Source of the DNA: Chara braunii | Taxonomy: Eukaryota; Streptophyta; Charophyceae; Charales; Characeae | Direction of reading: 5' to 3' | Assembly (NCBI GenBank): GCA_003427395.1 | Contig: BFEA01000238.1 | Span: 1,597,672 to 1,638,894, forward strand | DNA: 41,223 nucleotides | Shown: positions 27,301-39,359 of the stretch, piece after piece | Numbering within the stretch: the first letter of the stretch is position 1 | How the letters are laid out: each line of letters starts with the position of its first letter | Position numbers and translations under genes: made by a program | The notes under the pieces: model-generated | The model's database searches: none | Seen by the model: only the letters and a program-made list of their open reading frames with translations | Told to the model about the DNA's origin: nothing

Positions 27301-30300
27301 ACAACTATGGGGCACGGGTATGTTAGTAACCCTTCACGTGACACTTTTACGCAACCAACTGGCGGAGGAAGGAACCCTCGATTTCCGTTAAATCTAATAA
27401 AAAAAATAAAAATGAGTAAAAGAATTAAAAATACTAAAAAGGAAGGAAACAAGCGATTATTTTATTATTTAATTAAATTTTATAAAATTCTGTTTTTGAA
27501 GAATTCTAGCCAAAATTATCCATCTATCCCCTTTCATTGATTTAATCGGATTCTTGTTGTTTTTAATCTCTCGCTGGATTTTCCTGATATTCCTGATTTC
27601 CCCTGATTATTACCCTCGCTACAACCCGAGTATTATTGAGTGAGCGGGGCTTATATCTTTCGGGGGTCCCACGAACATTGGTGACGTCGGCAAGATGGAT
27701 CAGTAGGTTGGTTTCAGGCTACAGCGGCGACTCTTCATGGTATGGTCCGAGGTTTGGCACGTACACGACCTTGTGGTTGTTTGATTCAGTATCTGGTCAG
27801 GGACTGGAGTGGAGACTGATATAGTACAAGCACGATGCTTGCAGTATTTGGCACGACGTTTGGTCCAAGGTTCAATACCTTTGCCTTGGTACATTCATTG
27901 ATTCAACGCGGATGTGGTGCAGGGGCAGTATATTGTCATCTGCCCCTAATTCTCAAGTTCGGAACTGGTGCGGTGCTTCGATAAGGTCCTATTATCTTGG
28001 TACGGTGACTGGTGCGGGGTTGGTACATGTAGCTGCGGTTCGAAGCAATTATTTTTGATCTGGTACTGGTTCGGCACATGGCGGGGCAGTTCCTATTTCC
28101 ATCCTTTTCGCACTGGTGCGACTCGTTGCAAATTCGGTATCCGCTTTGGACTAGATATGTTAATTGTGAGTCTGATCTGAAATTTAGTTGTATGGTAGTG
28201 TGGTCTCCACGATTATCAAGTTGTGACAGTCACCCAACGGGCCTCTGATACGTCTAGACTGGCGGGGACACTGGTACGATTGTGGCTAGGCTTTAGAATT
28301 TAAAGGTGCCGCACTGTCTTACTCCTGGAGGTCTATGACTTGGGGACCAGGCCGAATGACTGGCCCTGCCTACTTTTCCTCTCGGGCCTGGGCCCTGCTC
28401 GCCTCGAGTATCGGCAGCCTCGACCGTATTGGCCATAAACATGATACTGACGGCATATAGGGGGGCCCGGCGAAGCTGTCGGGGGGATTGATTCAGTCGG
28501 CGTGCTAGGCGTACACAGCCCACTGCTCACCTGACTGGTCCTGGATGGTACCACTTCGGATGATCGAGGGGAGAGCCAGGCGTCCGCAACATTGTGCGCG
28601 AGTGGTGACAGTTATGCTCGTTTGGGGATGCGACTGAACGGGCGTGCATGGCGTTCGCGGTGCACGAAGGCAAAAGGGCATTCGAGGGACAACCGTGGGG
28701 GAGGACTTGGACTTGGACATAGGAAGACACACATTCGGGCTTGAAGGGGAGGAGAGTTTGCGACGTACTCTGCGCCCGTTTCGATAGGGTGAGTTTGCTC
28801 TACCAGACGAGCGCAGCTTTCGATGGAGAGAGAAACAGAGGAAGAGCCGAGGGAAGAAGAGGGAAAAATCATGGTGGCGAGGGGGATGATGCCAGTTGTT
28901 CACGGCGCCTAGCGCAGCCTGTGAGGAACGCTTGTGGTTATTGAGATCTATGGGAATTGATGAGCCAACAGGCTCAGGAGCGGGACTCTAGGAGAGATCA
29001 TCTACGCGTGAGATCTCTCTTCACTGTTTTTTTTTATTATATGCTCGTCATGTGAGTTATTTTCAGCACCACACAGCAGCGTGAGGGGAGTAGCATGTGT
29101 ATACATGCCAACGTATCTGCCTAAGATCGTATTGGGAGTGCAATCATCATCTCGCTGAGTTAAGAGCTCTGTTCTGGACGGGTATCTGATCTGAAACACG
29201 AGTGTCACAAGTTCACGCTCTAAGTAGAGCTCTGATCCGAGTGGGGCGCTGATCACTAATGAGCCTACTGAACGCACCCTCACAGACAATCCTAGGGCAC
29301 CGCTTAAAGAGGCCTGCTGCTCACGAAAGACCCCACGAGGCGTTTCGCTCTGAGGGCCATTAAGAGCTTCATCTCAAAATTGGGAAATCAGTCTGAGGGG
29401 TGACGGCACACGACGATCTGATGAGGGAGCGAGGTGTAGACAGTAGAGAGAGGGCGGTTGTCCCGAACCGCATTCCGAGAGGGTCGCTCTTTCGAACCTC
29501 ATTCGTTTGATATAAGCAAGAGAACGGTTGGCGTGAGCCACGTTCATTTGAACTGAGGGAGAAAACTACTATCGCAAGCCACACATCTCCGATCTGAGAC
29601 AACGGCGGTTGATGCCCGAAGGGAATGATCACCCAAGCCAGAACTCAACATGATAGCCTCGCGAGTGTACTGGTTGTACGAGCTTATAGCCACTGCAATA
29701 ATGACTGGACCGCTGAGGATCTGAGTGTGAGCGAGGCGAGGAGGAAGATTGAGAGAAAAATGAGAAGAAAGGGAAGAGGAGTTTGACAGGTACAACGCTC
29801 GTTGCTCACGGCAACGGATGAGGTAAAGTGAACGTGTGGCGAGATCGAAGGTTCATTGCTGGTTCCCAGGGCGCCTGGAGGGAAGAATCGCAGCCTGTGA
29901 AGTCTTGAGGTTACGAAGCCTACCTCGAATCGATTAGTCAGGGCCCAAATCGCCACTTCAGTAATGAACCAGCAAGGGGGGCATTCACTCCGAAGGGCAA
30001 GCTAGTGGTCTGCTATCAAGTTAGCCCTGAGAAGTGGGCACCGCACTCACTACGGGGGTGAGTATGCGAAACGAAAGGTGGTCGTGATGTTGATTCGAGA
30101 CTGTTGTGCTTGGATGACAAGCTTCGAGCACCCTTGAAAACCTGACAATCAAGTATTTATCTTTCTCTTGTCTGGCCCGCAGTACCAAGAAAAGAGGCGT
30201 CGGACAAGATCATTGAACAAGCGACATTATCACTAGGACTCCTCGGCTCCTGTATTTGACAAGTGACTCCAGAGATCTAAACTCGTCCTCTAGACTAGTT

Positions 30301-31492
30301 ATCTCCATACTGTGACTGAAGTGCCCGGGTTGAAGAAGCTAATCTGAAGGTTGGGCGAGCTGCACTAATCAGAACACTTTTTTTTTTTTTTTGTCAATGA
30401 AGCGGTGGGTATCAGCATATGTAGTATTTTGGTTTCGATCATTCTTTTTCTTTTTTTCTTGCGATAAATAATCTTCACAAGAACACTCTTTTAACTTAAT
30501 GACGTAACTGTTCACTCTTAAATGCAAGCACCCCGGAGCGAATGAGGTGCCTCGATGGAAATATGAATAGATGGGACGGGAAGAGTAGCAAGTACTAGTT
30601 AAACTGGCGAATCATGATCGAGGCCTTCTACAGTGTGACCCGACTTGTTGAGCTCGCCTCGATTTGTTCGTGGGAAGCACCTTGTTTTGAGAGAACAGGG
30701 ACTCCGAGAGATTTAGGTACTCTGGGGAGGGATCTGCGATAAAGCGTGGACTGGGCAAACTGGTTTCATTAGTAAGGACCGGGCTTAAGCTGTGAAAAAA
30801 AAAGTGAGTGGTATCTACTGGTGAAAACGAACGCAGGAGACTGGATGAGAACTCATATGTACCCATGCCAATCATAAATGGTCATTTTGAGGGGAAAAAG
30901 TTAAATGGGAGCGAGGTGGCAGTAACAGAAGTAGGCGAATTGGGCGTATGTGGGGTGTTTTAGTGTATGAGCCTATGACCTTGAATGTGTGAGTCCTCTC
31001 AATATTTGACTTCATTAGAACGATCAATGATCCATTGACTCCAAAAGCTACTCCGGGATAGAAATGTTGAGATAAATATCCATTTATGCGTGCGGTAATT
31101 GTTTTTTATTTCCTACAAGTTCTCAATCGAGTTGAAACTCTACGGTTGATGTCATTGGGCGAAGTGAGAATCCCAGAATCTATTAACTTGAGAAGTATAG
31201 AAATCGAGGGGCAAACATAAGATCTTGAAACATCAACCTTGCGTTGTTTCTAATCGCTGGGTTAGATATGTGGAAAGTTACGAAATACTTTTACTTTGCT
31301 AACTGATTTCTCCAAATTGCTGGGGTATGGAAAAGTCGATCGGGTTGACACAGTAGTAGGGTTGGGCAAACCAATCAGCCCTTCACACCCTGCTGATTGT
31401 TGAGGACCTCGAAAGCGGGCGCATCGAGTGACAGGCGTTGTTGCCCTTGGCCTCATCGAGCAGTAGGCGACCCCTCCCCGAGTTTCCTCACA
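27301..31492. other. Long stretch without supported genes
   Basis: ORFs of 60-130 codons occur on both strands (for example 28505-28903, 29002-29289, 29684-29956 and 31262-31531 on -). None has a recognisable domain or a partner in the same frame. 27684-27705 (cattggtgacgtcggcaag) resembles the junction downstream of an LTR, but I find no LTR to go with it. 28300-28560 is GC-rich; 30379-30393 is poly-T. The part from about 31380 to 31492 may be the 3' end of an LTR ending in CA just before the primer-binding site. Confidence 0.35.
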
Positions 31493-31496
31493 ACCT

Positions 31497-31514
31497 TGGC
31501 GCCGTTGTCGGGGA
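31497..31514 (+). promoter_or_regulatory. Primer-binding site for tRNA-Asp (LTR element)
   Basis: TGGCGCCGTTGTCGGGGA matches the complement of the 3' end of plant tRNA-Asp, as used by many plant Ty3/Gypsy elements, with one apparent mismatch (T for C). It lies 5 bases after ...ctcaca, a plausible LTR end (CA). A 9-bp stem TGCACCCCC/GGGGGTGCA (31521-31564), with AAGGC/GCCTT nested inside, follows at once and could be a leader or packaging structure. The partner LTR is not in view. Confidence 0.55.
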
Positions 31515-33451
31515 GGGGACTGCACCCCCAAGGCCTCGGCCTTCCTCTATCAAATGGGGGTGCACAAGCTAATTAGCTAGTGGTTGATTACCTGATTTTT
31601 TTTAAAATTTTTGATATTTTAGGTAATTCGGTTTTTCTAAACATTTTTTGAACCGGACATTTTTGCGCGAACCGTCCCCGGATCAACGTTCGTCCTTGCT
31701 TCAAGGCGAACATTTTGCTACCATTTTTATAAAAAATCTAATAGCTAGAAATTACGATAATCATTTTTTTTTTTTTTAAATACTATTCCGAAAATCTTAA
31801 TTTTCTTTTTAAATTAATTGCAGAAAATTAAAGCGAAATTTTGAAACGTCCATCGGAACAAAGTTTTCCTGTTTGTTTTCTCGACGTTTTGGGATTCTGG
31901 TCGGGAAAAACGGGCTTCATTTGCAGGAACGGCGGAATCCGACATAAACAATAGAGAAAAGAATATAAGAGGGATTGTGATTTTTTTTGTAATTTTATTT
32001 AAAACAGAAGAGACAAAAAAAAAAAAACTAATCCGATAACTTTTAAGTTTTAACCTTGAACCAGCAAGATTCCAACAAAAATTTTTCAGGATAATCCGGG
32101 GTTTATGGTGCGCGTGTGGTCGCGCGCAAAACCCTAAACCCTAATTGGGGGAAACCCTAATACAAGTATAAGTATATAAGACTATATTAGGAATTAGAAA
32201 TCATATTTTAAACCTTAAATTTTGCGAGTAACGAGGGCCGAGGAGGCTCGAGCTCTTTTTACATAAGGTATATGCGCGAAAGGAAAAGGAATTAATCTGA
32301 CCTTTTTACTAATTAAATTAATAATCAATATCTGAAAATTAATTAAAATTCGCGTTTTTATCTTTCATCCGCTTTACTTTTGCTTTCCCTTCAGCAGCCG
32401 ATGAAGGGATCATCTCCCAAACCCCATCCCAACGGGGGGAGAGAAAATAGTGCCGAAAAAATTTAAAATTTCTCATTTGATTTAAGTTTTTGCAAATAAA
32501 ATTGACTAAAATTAAATAAAAATCGTTTTTTTATTTTTCATTTATTATACTTTTTTTTCTTCTTCCAGCAGCCTTATTTGAGGGACTCGTTCCTAACCCT
32601 ATCCCAACGGGGGGGAGACGAAATTGTGCCAAAATTTTTATAAATTTTCTAAGATTATTTTCCACCCCCAAAAATCTTGAAAATCAGCAGGCCTTGATAT
32701 ATTCTGACTTTTAATAGATATATAAAAAAAAAGTTTATTCAAACCGAATCTAATTTTTTCTAATTAATATTTAAAAAACACGAGATAAATCTTCAAAAGA
32801 GGATAGAAAAGGTTCGCTACACATATCTGTTTTTGGGCGGATTTTGTTTTGCCATTACTAAGAACCGAAACAAAGAATGAGAATCTTCTTTAATGAAATT
32901 TAATTTTTGGTAATTAGTTGATAAAATTCAAAAATAAACATAAAAAAAAAGGCGAGAAAAAGTTGGGACTTGCCTCGCGCTTGTTTTGGACTCAGGGCTA
33001 CTTCCCCTAAGTACTAAGGGCAGAGTAGGGCATATTTCTTATTTATTCGAAATTTTTATTAATTAAAATTCTTAAAATTTACTAAAAATAAAATGATGGC
33101 TTAAAAATGTAAAGAGCGAGTATCCACTTATTATATTTAGAGTTTCTAGTTAGGGGATGAGTTTCACTGGTTAAAACAGTACACGAGGGCTGAGTAATCT
33201 CAATTCCCTCGAGTAAAGCATGCGCGTTGTATTCGAAAAAACTTGAGTAAAAGGCGTATAAACTCATTTTGAGTCTGGAATTCTACACCCTTCATATCCA
33301 GGCTAGCTTAGGTTCTGGTCAGTGCTTTGGAAGGCGGCCTTCTTATAGGGACATCGTCCCAAACCCCATCGCAATGGGGGGGGAGGCGAAGTGTTGCCGA
33401 ATTTTCCCTAGAAATTTGAACCTTTTTTGACTTTTTTTCCTGCCCCACCCT
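31515..33451 (+). other. AT-rich leader of the putative LTR element
   Basis: About 1.9 kb with no ORF of note. It contains three copies of a cassette at about 32380-32470, 32570-32650 and 33335-33410: a hairpin-prone gggac...gtccc, then aaccccatcccaacgggg(gg)gag, then gaaat/gaagt, tgtgcc or tgttgcc, and gaaaatttt. The third folds as GGGAC/GTCCC and CCCCAT/ATGGGG. Two CCCTAAA repeats (about 32131-32145) recall plant telomere sequence but are too few to mean much. Confidence 0.5.
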
Positions 33452-33919
33452 ATGCTCTATTGTGTTACACAAATGTGGCCACCTTTGATAGTAGAGGAAT
33501 ATGCAGTGGACCAATGCTGGACGATTGACCCTCCTGAGCTCATAGAGGGGAATCTGGTCGAGTTCGCCCTGCCCACTCGACCCACTCACTTACACGACGA
33601 GCGGTACACGTGGAGATACATCCTCTTGTGGCCTGGAGCCTGGCTGTGGATGTACCGGGAGCTCAAGAGCAGCAAGGGGCCGTACGGCAGACGTCTAGCA
33701 GCTACTGCTTACGGGGAGGTCAAGGCCTACCTGTACCTGAGTCCAGAAGTGGCCAAGAAGGCCGCTCTAACTCTTGCGACGTGGGGAGCCTGCAGGATTA
33801 TTGGCAGGGCACAGCGATACATGCAGGAGGAGATGTCTGTCGCACACCCTACTTGTGAGCTGGACCAGCGGCCCCTTTCTGAACACTGTAAAAGAAAAAA
33901 TAATAATAAAATAAAATAA
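33452..33919 (+). CDS. Hypothetical ORF of putative LTR element
   Basis: An open frame of 155 codons. A better start may be the second ATG at 33473 (MWPPLIVEEYAVDQCWTIDP). The composition is convincingly protein-like, rich in aromatic residues in the middle (YTWRYILLWPGAWLWMY), then helical (VAKKAALTLATWGACRIIGR), and ends in a Lys/Asn tail encoded by the adjoining AT microsatellite. It lies 1.9 kb downstream of the tRNA-Asp primer-binding site on the same strand, where the first ORF of a Gypsy-type element would be. I see no capsid or zinc-knuckle signature, so a Gag role is only positional inference. Confidence 0.45.
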   Translation: MLYCVTQMWPPLIVEEYAVDQCWTIDPPELIEGNLVEFALPTRPTHLHDERYTWRYILLWPGAWLWMYRELKSSKGPYGRRLAATAYGEVKAYLYLSPEVAKKAALTLATWGACRIIGRAQRYMQEEMSVAHPTCELDQRPLSEHCKRKNNNKIK

Positions 33920-33937
33920 AATAAAATAAAATAAAGT
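33895..33937. repeat. (TAAAA)n microsatellite
   Basis: ataataataaaataaaataaa-type tract that also provides the 3' end of the preceding ORF. Confidence 0.85.
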
Positions 33938-34224
33938 AAAAGTTACAGATCTGACCTGCAAATCTGAAATCTGGAACCCGAGCTTGGTTTGAGCGTCGCA
34001 ATTACCGTGCGGACCCAAAAATCACGTGTGAGAGTTGGGTTGTCATTATGTTTATTCATCCATGAAACAACGATCAGAATGGTCACTTTGATTGGCTTCA
34101 AGTCCCCCTTCGTCCAATGGTGTCTGATCGTTATTTCAACCTTCCACCCCGGAGTTATGTCCCTCAATCGACCCCTGTCTCAAAACTCCGTGCAAAAATA
34201 GGCAGCTTCCCAGCCTCAAAAACT

Positions 34225-34602
34225 CTCTCTCTCTCTCACTAGTGGCAACTCTCTCTCTCTCACTGACAGCAACACTCACTCTCTATCACTGACAGCATCG
34301 CTCACTCTCTCTCACTGACAGCAGCACTCACTCTCTATCACTGCGCAACCCTTCTCTCTCTCATTGCGCAGTCTCTCTCTCTCACTCTCACTGCGTTGTC
34401 TCTCTCTGCGCAGTCCCTTACCCTCTTTCTCTCTCTCTCACTAGTGGCAGCTCTCTCTCTCTCACTGACATCAACACTTTCTCTCTCTCACTGACAGCAA
34501 CGCTCACTCGCTCTCACTGACAGCAACCCTCACTCTCTATCTCTGCGCAACCCTTCTCTCTCTCACTGCACAGTCTCTCTCTCTCTCTCTCTCACTGCGC
34601 AG

Positions 34603-34658
<56 letters not shown>

Positions 34659-35043
34659 TAGTGGCAACTCTCTCTTTCTCATTGACAGCAACACTCACTC
34701 TCTCTCACTGACAACAACGCTCACTCTCTCTCACTGACAGCAGCACTCACTCTCTAACTCGGCGCAGCCCTTCTCTCTCTTACTGCTTTGTCTCTCTCTC
34801 TTACTCTCACTGCGCATTCTCTTTCTCTGCGCAGTCCCTCACCGTCTCTCTCTCTCTCACTAGTGGCAACTCTCTCTCTCTCACTGAGAGCAACACTCAC
34901 TCTCTCTCACTGACAGCAACACTCACTCTCTCTCACTAACAGCAACGCTCACTCTCTCTCACTGACCGCAGCACTCACTCTCTATCTCTGTGCAACCCCT
35001 CTCTCTCTCTCACTCTCATTGCGCTGTCCCTCCCTCTCACTGC

Positions 35044-35131
<88 letters not shown>
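34225..35131. repeat. Nested CT-rich satellite, four higher-order units
   Basis: Higher-order units begin at 'tagtggcaactctctctctc' near 34240, 34441, 34657 and 34861 (spacing 201, 216 and 204). Each holds three or four inner copies of ctctctctcactgacagcaa followed by cactcact (26-29 bp), then a 'tctgcgcaacccttctctc' phrase and one or two 'ctcactgcgcagtctctc' phrases. The array ends in a pure (CT)n run, 35047-35131. Confidence 0.9.
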
Positions 35132-35134
<3 letters not shown>

Positions 35135-36077
35135 GGCAGGGGCCCCGTTCACCTATTAAGGGAACGAGGGTGGATCTCCAGTGGATCAATGCATGGATCT
35201 GGTGCGCTATAAATGTCAAATTCATCCATTTCCAAATGTCAGTTGTCCCTTGGTCGAGTGGGCACGTGCACGCACTTATTAGATGACGAGGCAGTTGGCT
35301 AGCGTAGGAGTGTCGTAGCTATTCCCGATGTTAACCCACTCTGGATTGAATCTCTCATTGACATTCAGAGCGCTGGATAGAAGTCACATCACGTCAACAC
35401 CCGTTGGAACCACCACAAGTTAATCAATTCATTCGCGTCACTAATTATCCGTTCCCCTGGCTGTGATTTCGCAGGATGGTAGATAGGGACTATGGGAATC
35501 TCATGAGTCTGATCATGAGCGTCACTAATTACCCGTTCCCTTGGCTCTTATTTCACAAGTAGCCTGCTAGTGTCCCAAATAAATTGAAAACGTCTGATTA
35601 CTGCGAATGCATCTGGCATCCCTCCCGTCCAAATACATGCCAAACGTGGAGTAGTGGAGCTAGAATTTTCGTCTCATTTCCTCTCGACGAAGAATCACCC
35701 CTTTCAAAAGTTGCCCTTGCTCATATATGCTGGTCCCACCAATCTGTGGCGTTGTCGTACCAAATACCCTTACAAGGGTATTTGGCGTGTTTTTTGCTCT
35801 TCGCACTAAAGCATCCTCGTCCGCTCGATGGCGCATGTACGGCAGGAAGTTTAGGCCCTCGTCGGGGTGAGCAGCGCGCGGGGTATTAACAGTGAGGCGC
35901 AACCATGCACAACTTGGGTGTGTGCAACGTCGAGGGCCAGCGGGACGCGCGACAACTGGTCTTATTTATTTATTATTTTGTAAGGTCTTTGGCTCACTGC
36001 GCGTACTAGATTACCGGATAAGGACGGTCGTCGCAACGGTCAAGGACTTTAACCGCGCACTGTCTTTTTGTTGACCT
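35132..36077. other. Short repeats and palindromes, no gene
   Basis: A direct repeat of about 40 bp (gcgtcactaattatccgttc... and gcgtcactaattacccgttc...) starts at 35435 and 35519. A 26-bp palindrome, CCAAATACCCTT-ac-AAGGGTATTTGG, is at 35760-35785. GTTC/GGAAC and neighbours at 35143-35170 form a smaller hairpin. ORFs at 35584-35889 (+) and 35660-35902 (-) cross the palindrome and are not supported. Confidence 0.55.
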
Positions 36078-36684
36078 ATGGGTTCTTCGCTTACTCGGGA
36101 AGCTGGTGAAATTCCTCAGCTTGCCCCCCTAGGATGTGCCCATTTCGGGTGCCCAGCCTGTCGCTTAGAACCTGTTGCAAGGAGTTTGTGTGCGATCAAG
36201 CCCGCCGAGGCCCGCAAGCTGGTGAGCTATGCCTGGGCGGGGCCAGGGGACACCAGTTAGAGCACTGCCGGAGTGCTGGCTGCGAAGCCTAGCTTCCCCA
36301 GGAGTAGGCCGTGACGACCTGCAAAATTCTCATTTGAATATTTGCCACTGCCGCCAAGATCTGCACCGGGACCCGGCCCACCTGGGCTTATGCTGCAGGA
36401 CCAGCAGCAAGGCTTGCGCCCTCCTACTCCTCGTGGCGTCAAAGCAGCGGCGACGGCTGAGCATCGGTCACATGCCTCGACGCCGTTCATTTTTTTTGGA
36501 GCTGGTTGATTCGGCAGGAGAACTCTCGTACGCTCCTCGGCGGATACCCACTTCCATGACCACTGTCCTGTTACCGATATCAACCAAACATTTGTGTGAT
36601 GATGGGGTTAACGCGCAGTGTGCCACCGATCAAGTTTGTGCGTTGTGGGTCGAAGCAGGCAGTGAGAAGAAGAGATGCCAGTGA
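36078..36684 (+). pseudogene. Possible decayed coding region
   Basis: Two overlapping + ORFs, 36078-36260 and 36229-36684, have moderate Cys/Arg/Leu content. A third + frame around 36260-36520 also reads as Pro-rich protein-like sequence, and a 108-codon minus ORF covers the same DNA. The GC-rich composition of this patch keeps all frames open, so I cannot choose between them and name no product. Confidence 0.2.
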
Positions 36685-36699
36685 AGAGAAAGGTGGATG

Positions 36700-37614
36700 A
36701 ATCTGGATGTGAAGGAGGTTGGGTGCATGCGGGGTATGAGAGCGGCTGCTATGGTGGGAGGAATGATCACGTTACTCACCTCAGTCACCCGTTCCTTGAT
36801 GGAAATGGGTGAGTAAAGAGACTAAACTGGGTTCTTTGACAGGGTGAGATGAATGGTAGGATTAGAATGGCAGAAGGATTAGCGTAGAAGGAGAATAGTG
36901 GAGAAAGTAGTGGGCGGAAGATGGCCGAAACGAAGGAGGAAAGAGGTGGGGAAAGGTGTATCTCGCTCGTTTCTTAACGAAATCGAGCGAGGGAGGACTC
37001 AAATTGGGGGTTTCGGGGTGGGCGACCCCGATTCCGAAGTCGGAACTGATAGAGTGTCAGTAGAAAGTGAGTTAGTAGGGAAGGGGTTTGCGTTGAGTTA
37101 TGGCGGATGAAAGAAATAGCAGAAAATGAGATATTAAGCTCATCCGATTCTTAACAGAGTCGGACGAGCAAGAAGGCGAATCCTAGGAATTGAGCCAAGG
37201 CGAGTCTAATAACGGGGTTAGATTTTGGTTTGGAGTGCTAGGAAGTACGTGGTGAGAGTGAGAAGATGCGTTGAGTCGTTGTGAGCGTAAACGGACTGGG
37301 GAATCGACGATGTACCTTCCGATGTTTTAGTGGAAGGTTCATTTCAGTTATGATCACCCTAACGATAAGAAGGAGAAACAGAGCAAATTTAATTACACGG
37401 AAAAATTTTGAAGTGAAAATGTACATTTTCATGTTCCTCGAAAGATTCATACGGTTTTGGCCATCAAGTCGACTGACGTAGCATACGACCAACTGCGGGG
37501 TTGGAAACATACCTGTTGGCCGGTGCGTCGATGGAGACAGCAGCCAGGGGCTGAGGAGTCGACGATGAGCCTTCCTGTGTTTAAGCGGAAGGTTTATTTC
37601 AACTCTGCTCATCC

Positions 37615-37662
<48 letters not shown>

Positions 37663-38336
37663 GACTTACCTGGCAAACTGGCAGTGCGGGATGAACCGGA
37701 ATTTGAGCTACAGCGCCAAGTTGCAGAACGCAACAACGGGCTAGTTGTGCTTGTATGTGCATGTACTTCAGTGCCAGATCCATTGTCACTTAGCATGTTT
37801 GGTGAGTAATAGAATGTGGTCCACAGCTGTTCGTAGGTACTATAGCTCCGGCCATATCTAATTAGATTAAGAAAGAGATACGTTTATGGGTCGGAGACGA
37901 ACTGCACCGCCTGCATCGCCCCTATAACAAAGAGAGGGATTGAGGGAGTAGAAAGATCTGAGGAAAAAGATTGCGAGCAGAGAAAGAGATCGAGCATTGG
38001 AGAAAATGACAGAAAGAGCAGTCACCTAGCAAGTCGAACTGGTGAGGCGGAGTGAGCGTGGTCATTTATTCTCACTGCTTTCGTCATGACCGTGCGCAAT
38101 TTTTCTCCAAAAGCATGACCGGGTGCACTGTCGTATACCTTTCTGCACTTGTATAAGAAGCCATGGTCGAGCTATTGCAACAAAGGTCGTCGTCTTCATT
38201 ACAGCCGAAAGGGTCATTGTAGTCATATAAGCCTCGAAGCTCTCATGAAGGACTACTGCGCTTGATTGGGGGACTGTTACTGTGTTAATAATGAAAAGTA
38301 CACCTGCAGTTCGAGAAACCCGGACTTTGTAATACC
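36700..38336. other. No supported gene; duplicated hairpin segment
   Basis: A ~70-bp segment at 37293-37366 recurs at 37547-37619 (period 255). Both copies keep tcgacgatg and a CCTTCC/GGAAGG hairpin whose loop differs (gatgttttagt versus tgtgtttaagc). Because 255 is a multiple of 3, the minus ORF 37238-37789 contains the peptide NLPLKHRK twice. A (GA)n tract at 37619-37661 follows directly. The rest is featureless. Confidence 0.5.
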
Positions 38337-38894
38337 TCAGTAGCTCATCTCACGAAGGCTCAGACCATTGGTCTGTGCACGGTTGTTAACTCCCCGCTCG
38401 AATGAAGTGCAGAGGAGGCTGCAACCAACTAAACTGTTTTTTGTTTCCGTCCGTAAGCCTGTTGCTTCGGCCTGCGTAACGGAATGTTGTTGTTGGACGG
38501 TTGAGTGTGGCCGGACGGCCCAACACGCTGCGGTTGCAGGTGAAGAGAAGTGAAGATGTTGTTTGACGCCATGCTTGGGTGAGAGTGTTGTTGATTGGAG
38601 GAAGAATGGTTGGGAAGTGGCATTAGGTTTGTTGCTGGTTACTGTTGCGGTGCTTTGTTGTTGCGCACGATTGTTGCGGGGCATTCTGCGTTGAGGAACT
38701 TTAACGTGATTCATGGTGATAGGAGGCTCATTGTTGTGCAAGAGGGTTAGCGCTGTAACTTGAAGACTTGTCAGAGTGTCGACTGTTCGGCGCTTTGACC
38801 GTGAGTTGACCAGCATAGTGCGTTTTGGCCGCCATTGCGGGATCCTCAGGCGACTCGAAGATAACAAGGCCCTCTCACGCGAGTCTGAGCGCAC
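38337..38894 (-). CDS. Uncertain ORF, 185 aa
   Basis: The longest uninterrupted ORF in the right third. It is rich in Ser, Thr, Gln, Asn and Arg (RAQQQSTATVTSNKPNATSQ), with no hydrophobic core pattern and no motif I recognise. It overlaps shorter + strand ORFs. It could be a disordered-protein exon, but chance cannot be excluded. Confidence 0.2.
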   Translation of the reverse strand: MRSDSRERALLSSSRLRIPQWRPKRTMLVNSRSKRRTVDTLTSLQVTALTLLHNNEPPITMNHVKVPQRRMPRNNRAQQQSTATVTSNKPNATSQPFFLQSTTLSPKHGVKQHLHFSSPATAACWAVRPHSTVQQQHSVTQAEATGLRTETKNSLVGCSLLCTSFERGVNNRAQTNGLSLREMSY

Positions 38895-39359
38895 CCTCCT
38901 TGGATTTGAGAGACTTAAACGTTCTCTTTCTATCCTTCTTACTCCAAGTCTAGTCTGATGTTCAGAGAGGAAGGCAGCAGGAGGGATTGCAACCCGTAGG
39001 ACCGCAGCAAGACTTTGTGGGGAGTCAGCCCACCGATTGCGGGAGCTCTGGCGGAACTCGGGAGGAATTCTGGAGGCAGGGAACTGAGAGGTAAAGGTTT
39101 CGTTTTCCCTCTATAAACCCAGTTATAACCCATTATCTGTATTTTTACCTATGTTTTGACTGAGTATATTGTCTGTATCCCTACGTTGACTTTCAGTTTG
39201 ACTTCCAAGACACGAACCAAACTAAGTAAAGAAATGTATGTGTAATGTTAGTTTCAATTTCATTGTTTGACTGAAAGCAGATTGTGGGATTGCATATGGG
39301 GGAAGGATGGGAGGAAGGCAATATTGCATGTTTGACTTGCTCAACCAAAAGCTGGGAGA

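Noticed and set aside
32131-32145. Interstitial telomere (CCCTAAA)n
   Set aside because: Only two consecutive repeats plus nearby fragments; too short to claim telomeric origin, though the motif type fits a plant-lineage genome.
34990-35286. 98-codon Ser/Leu ORF
   Set aside because: It is the translation of a (CT)n microsatellite.
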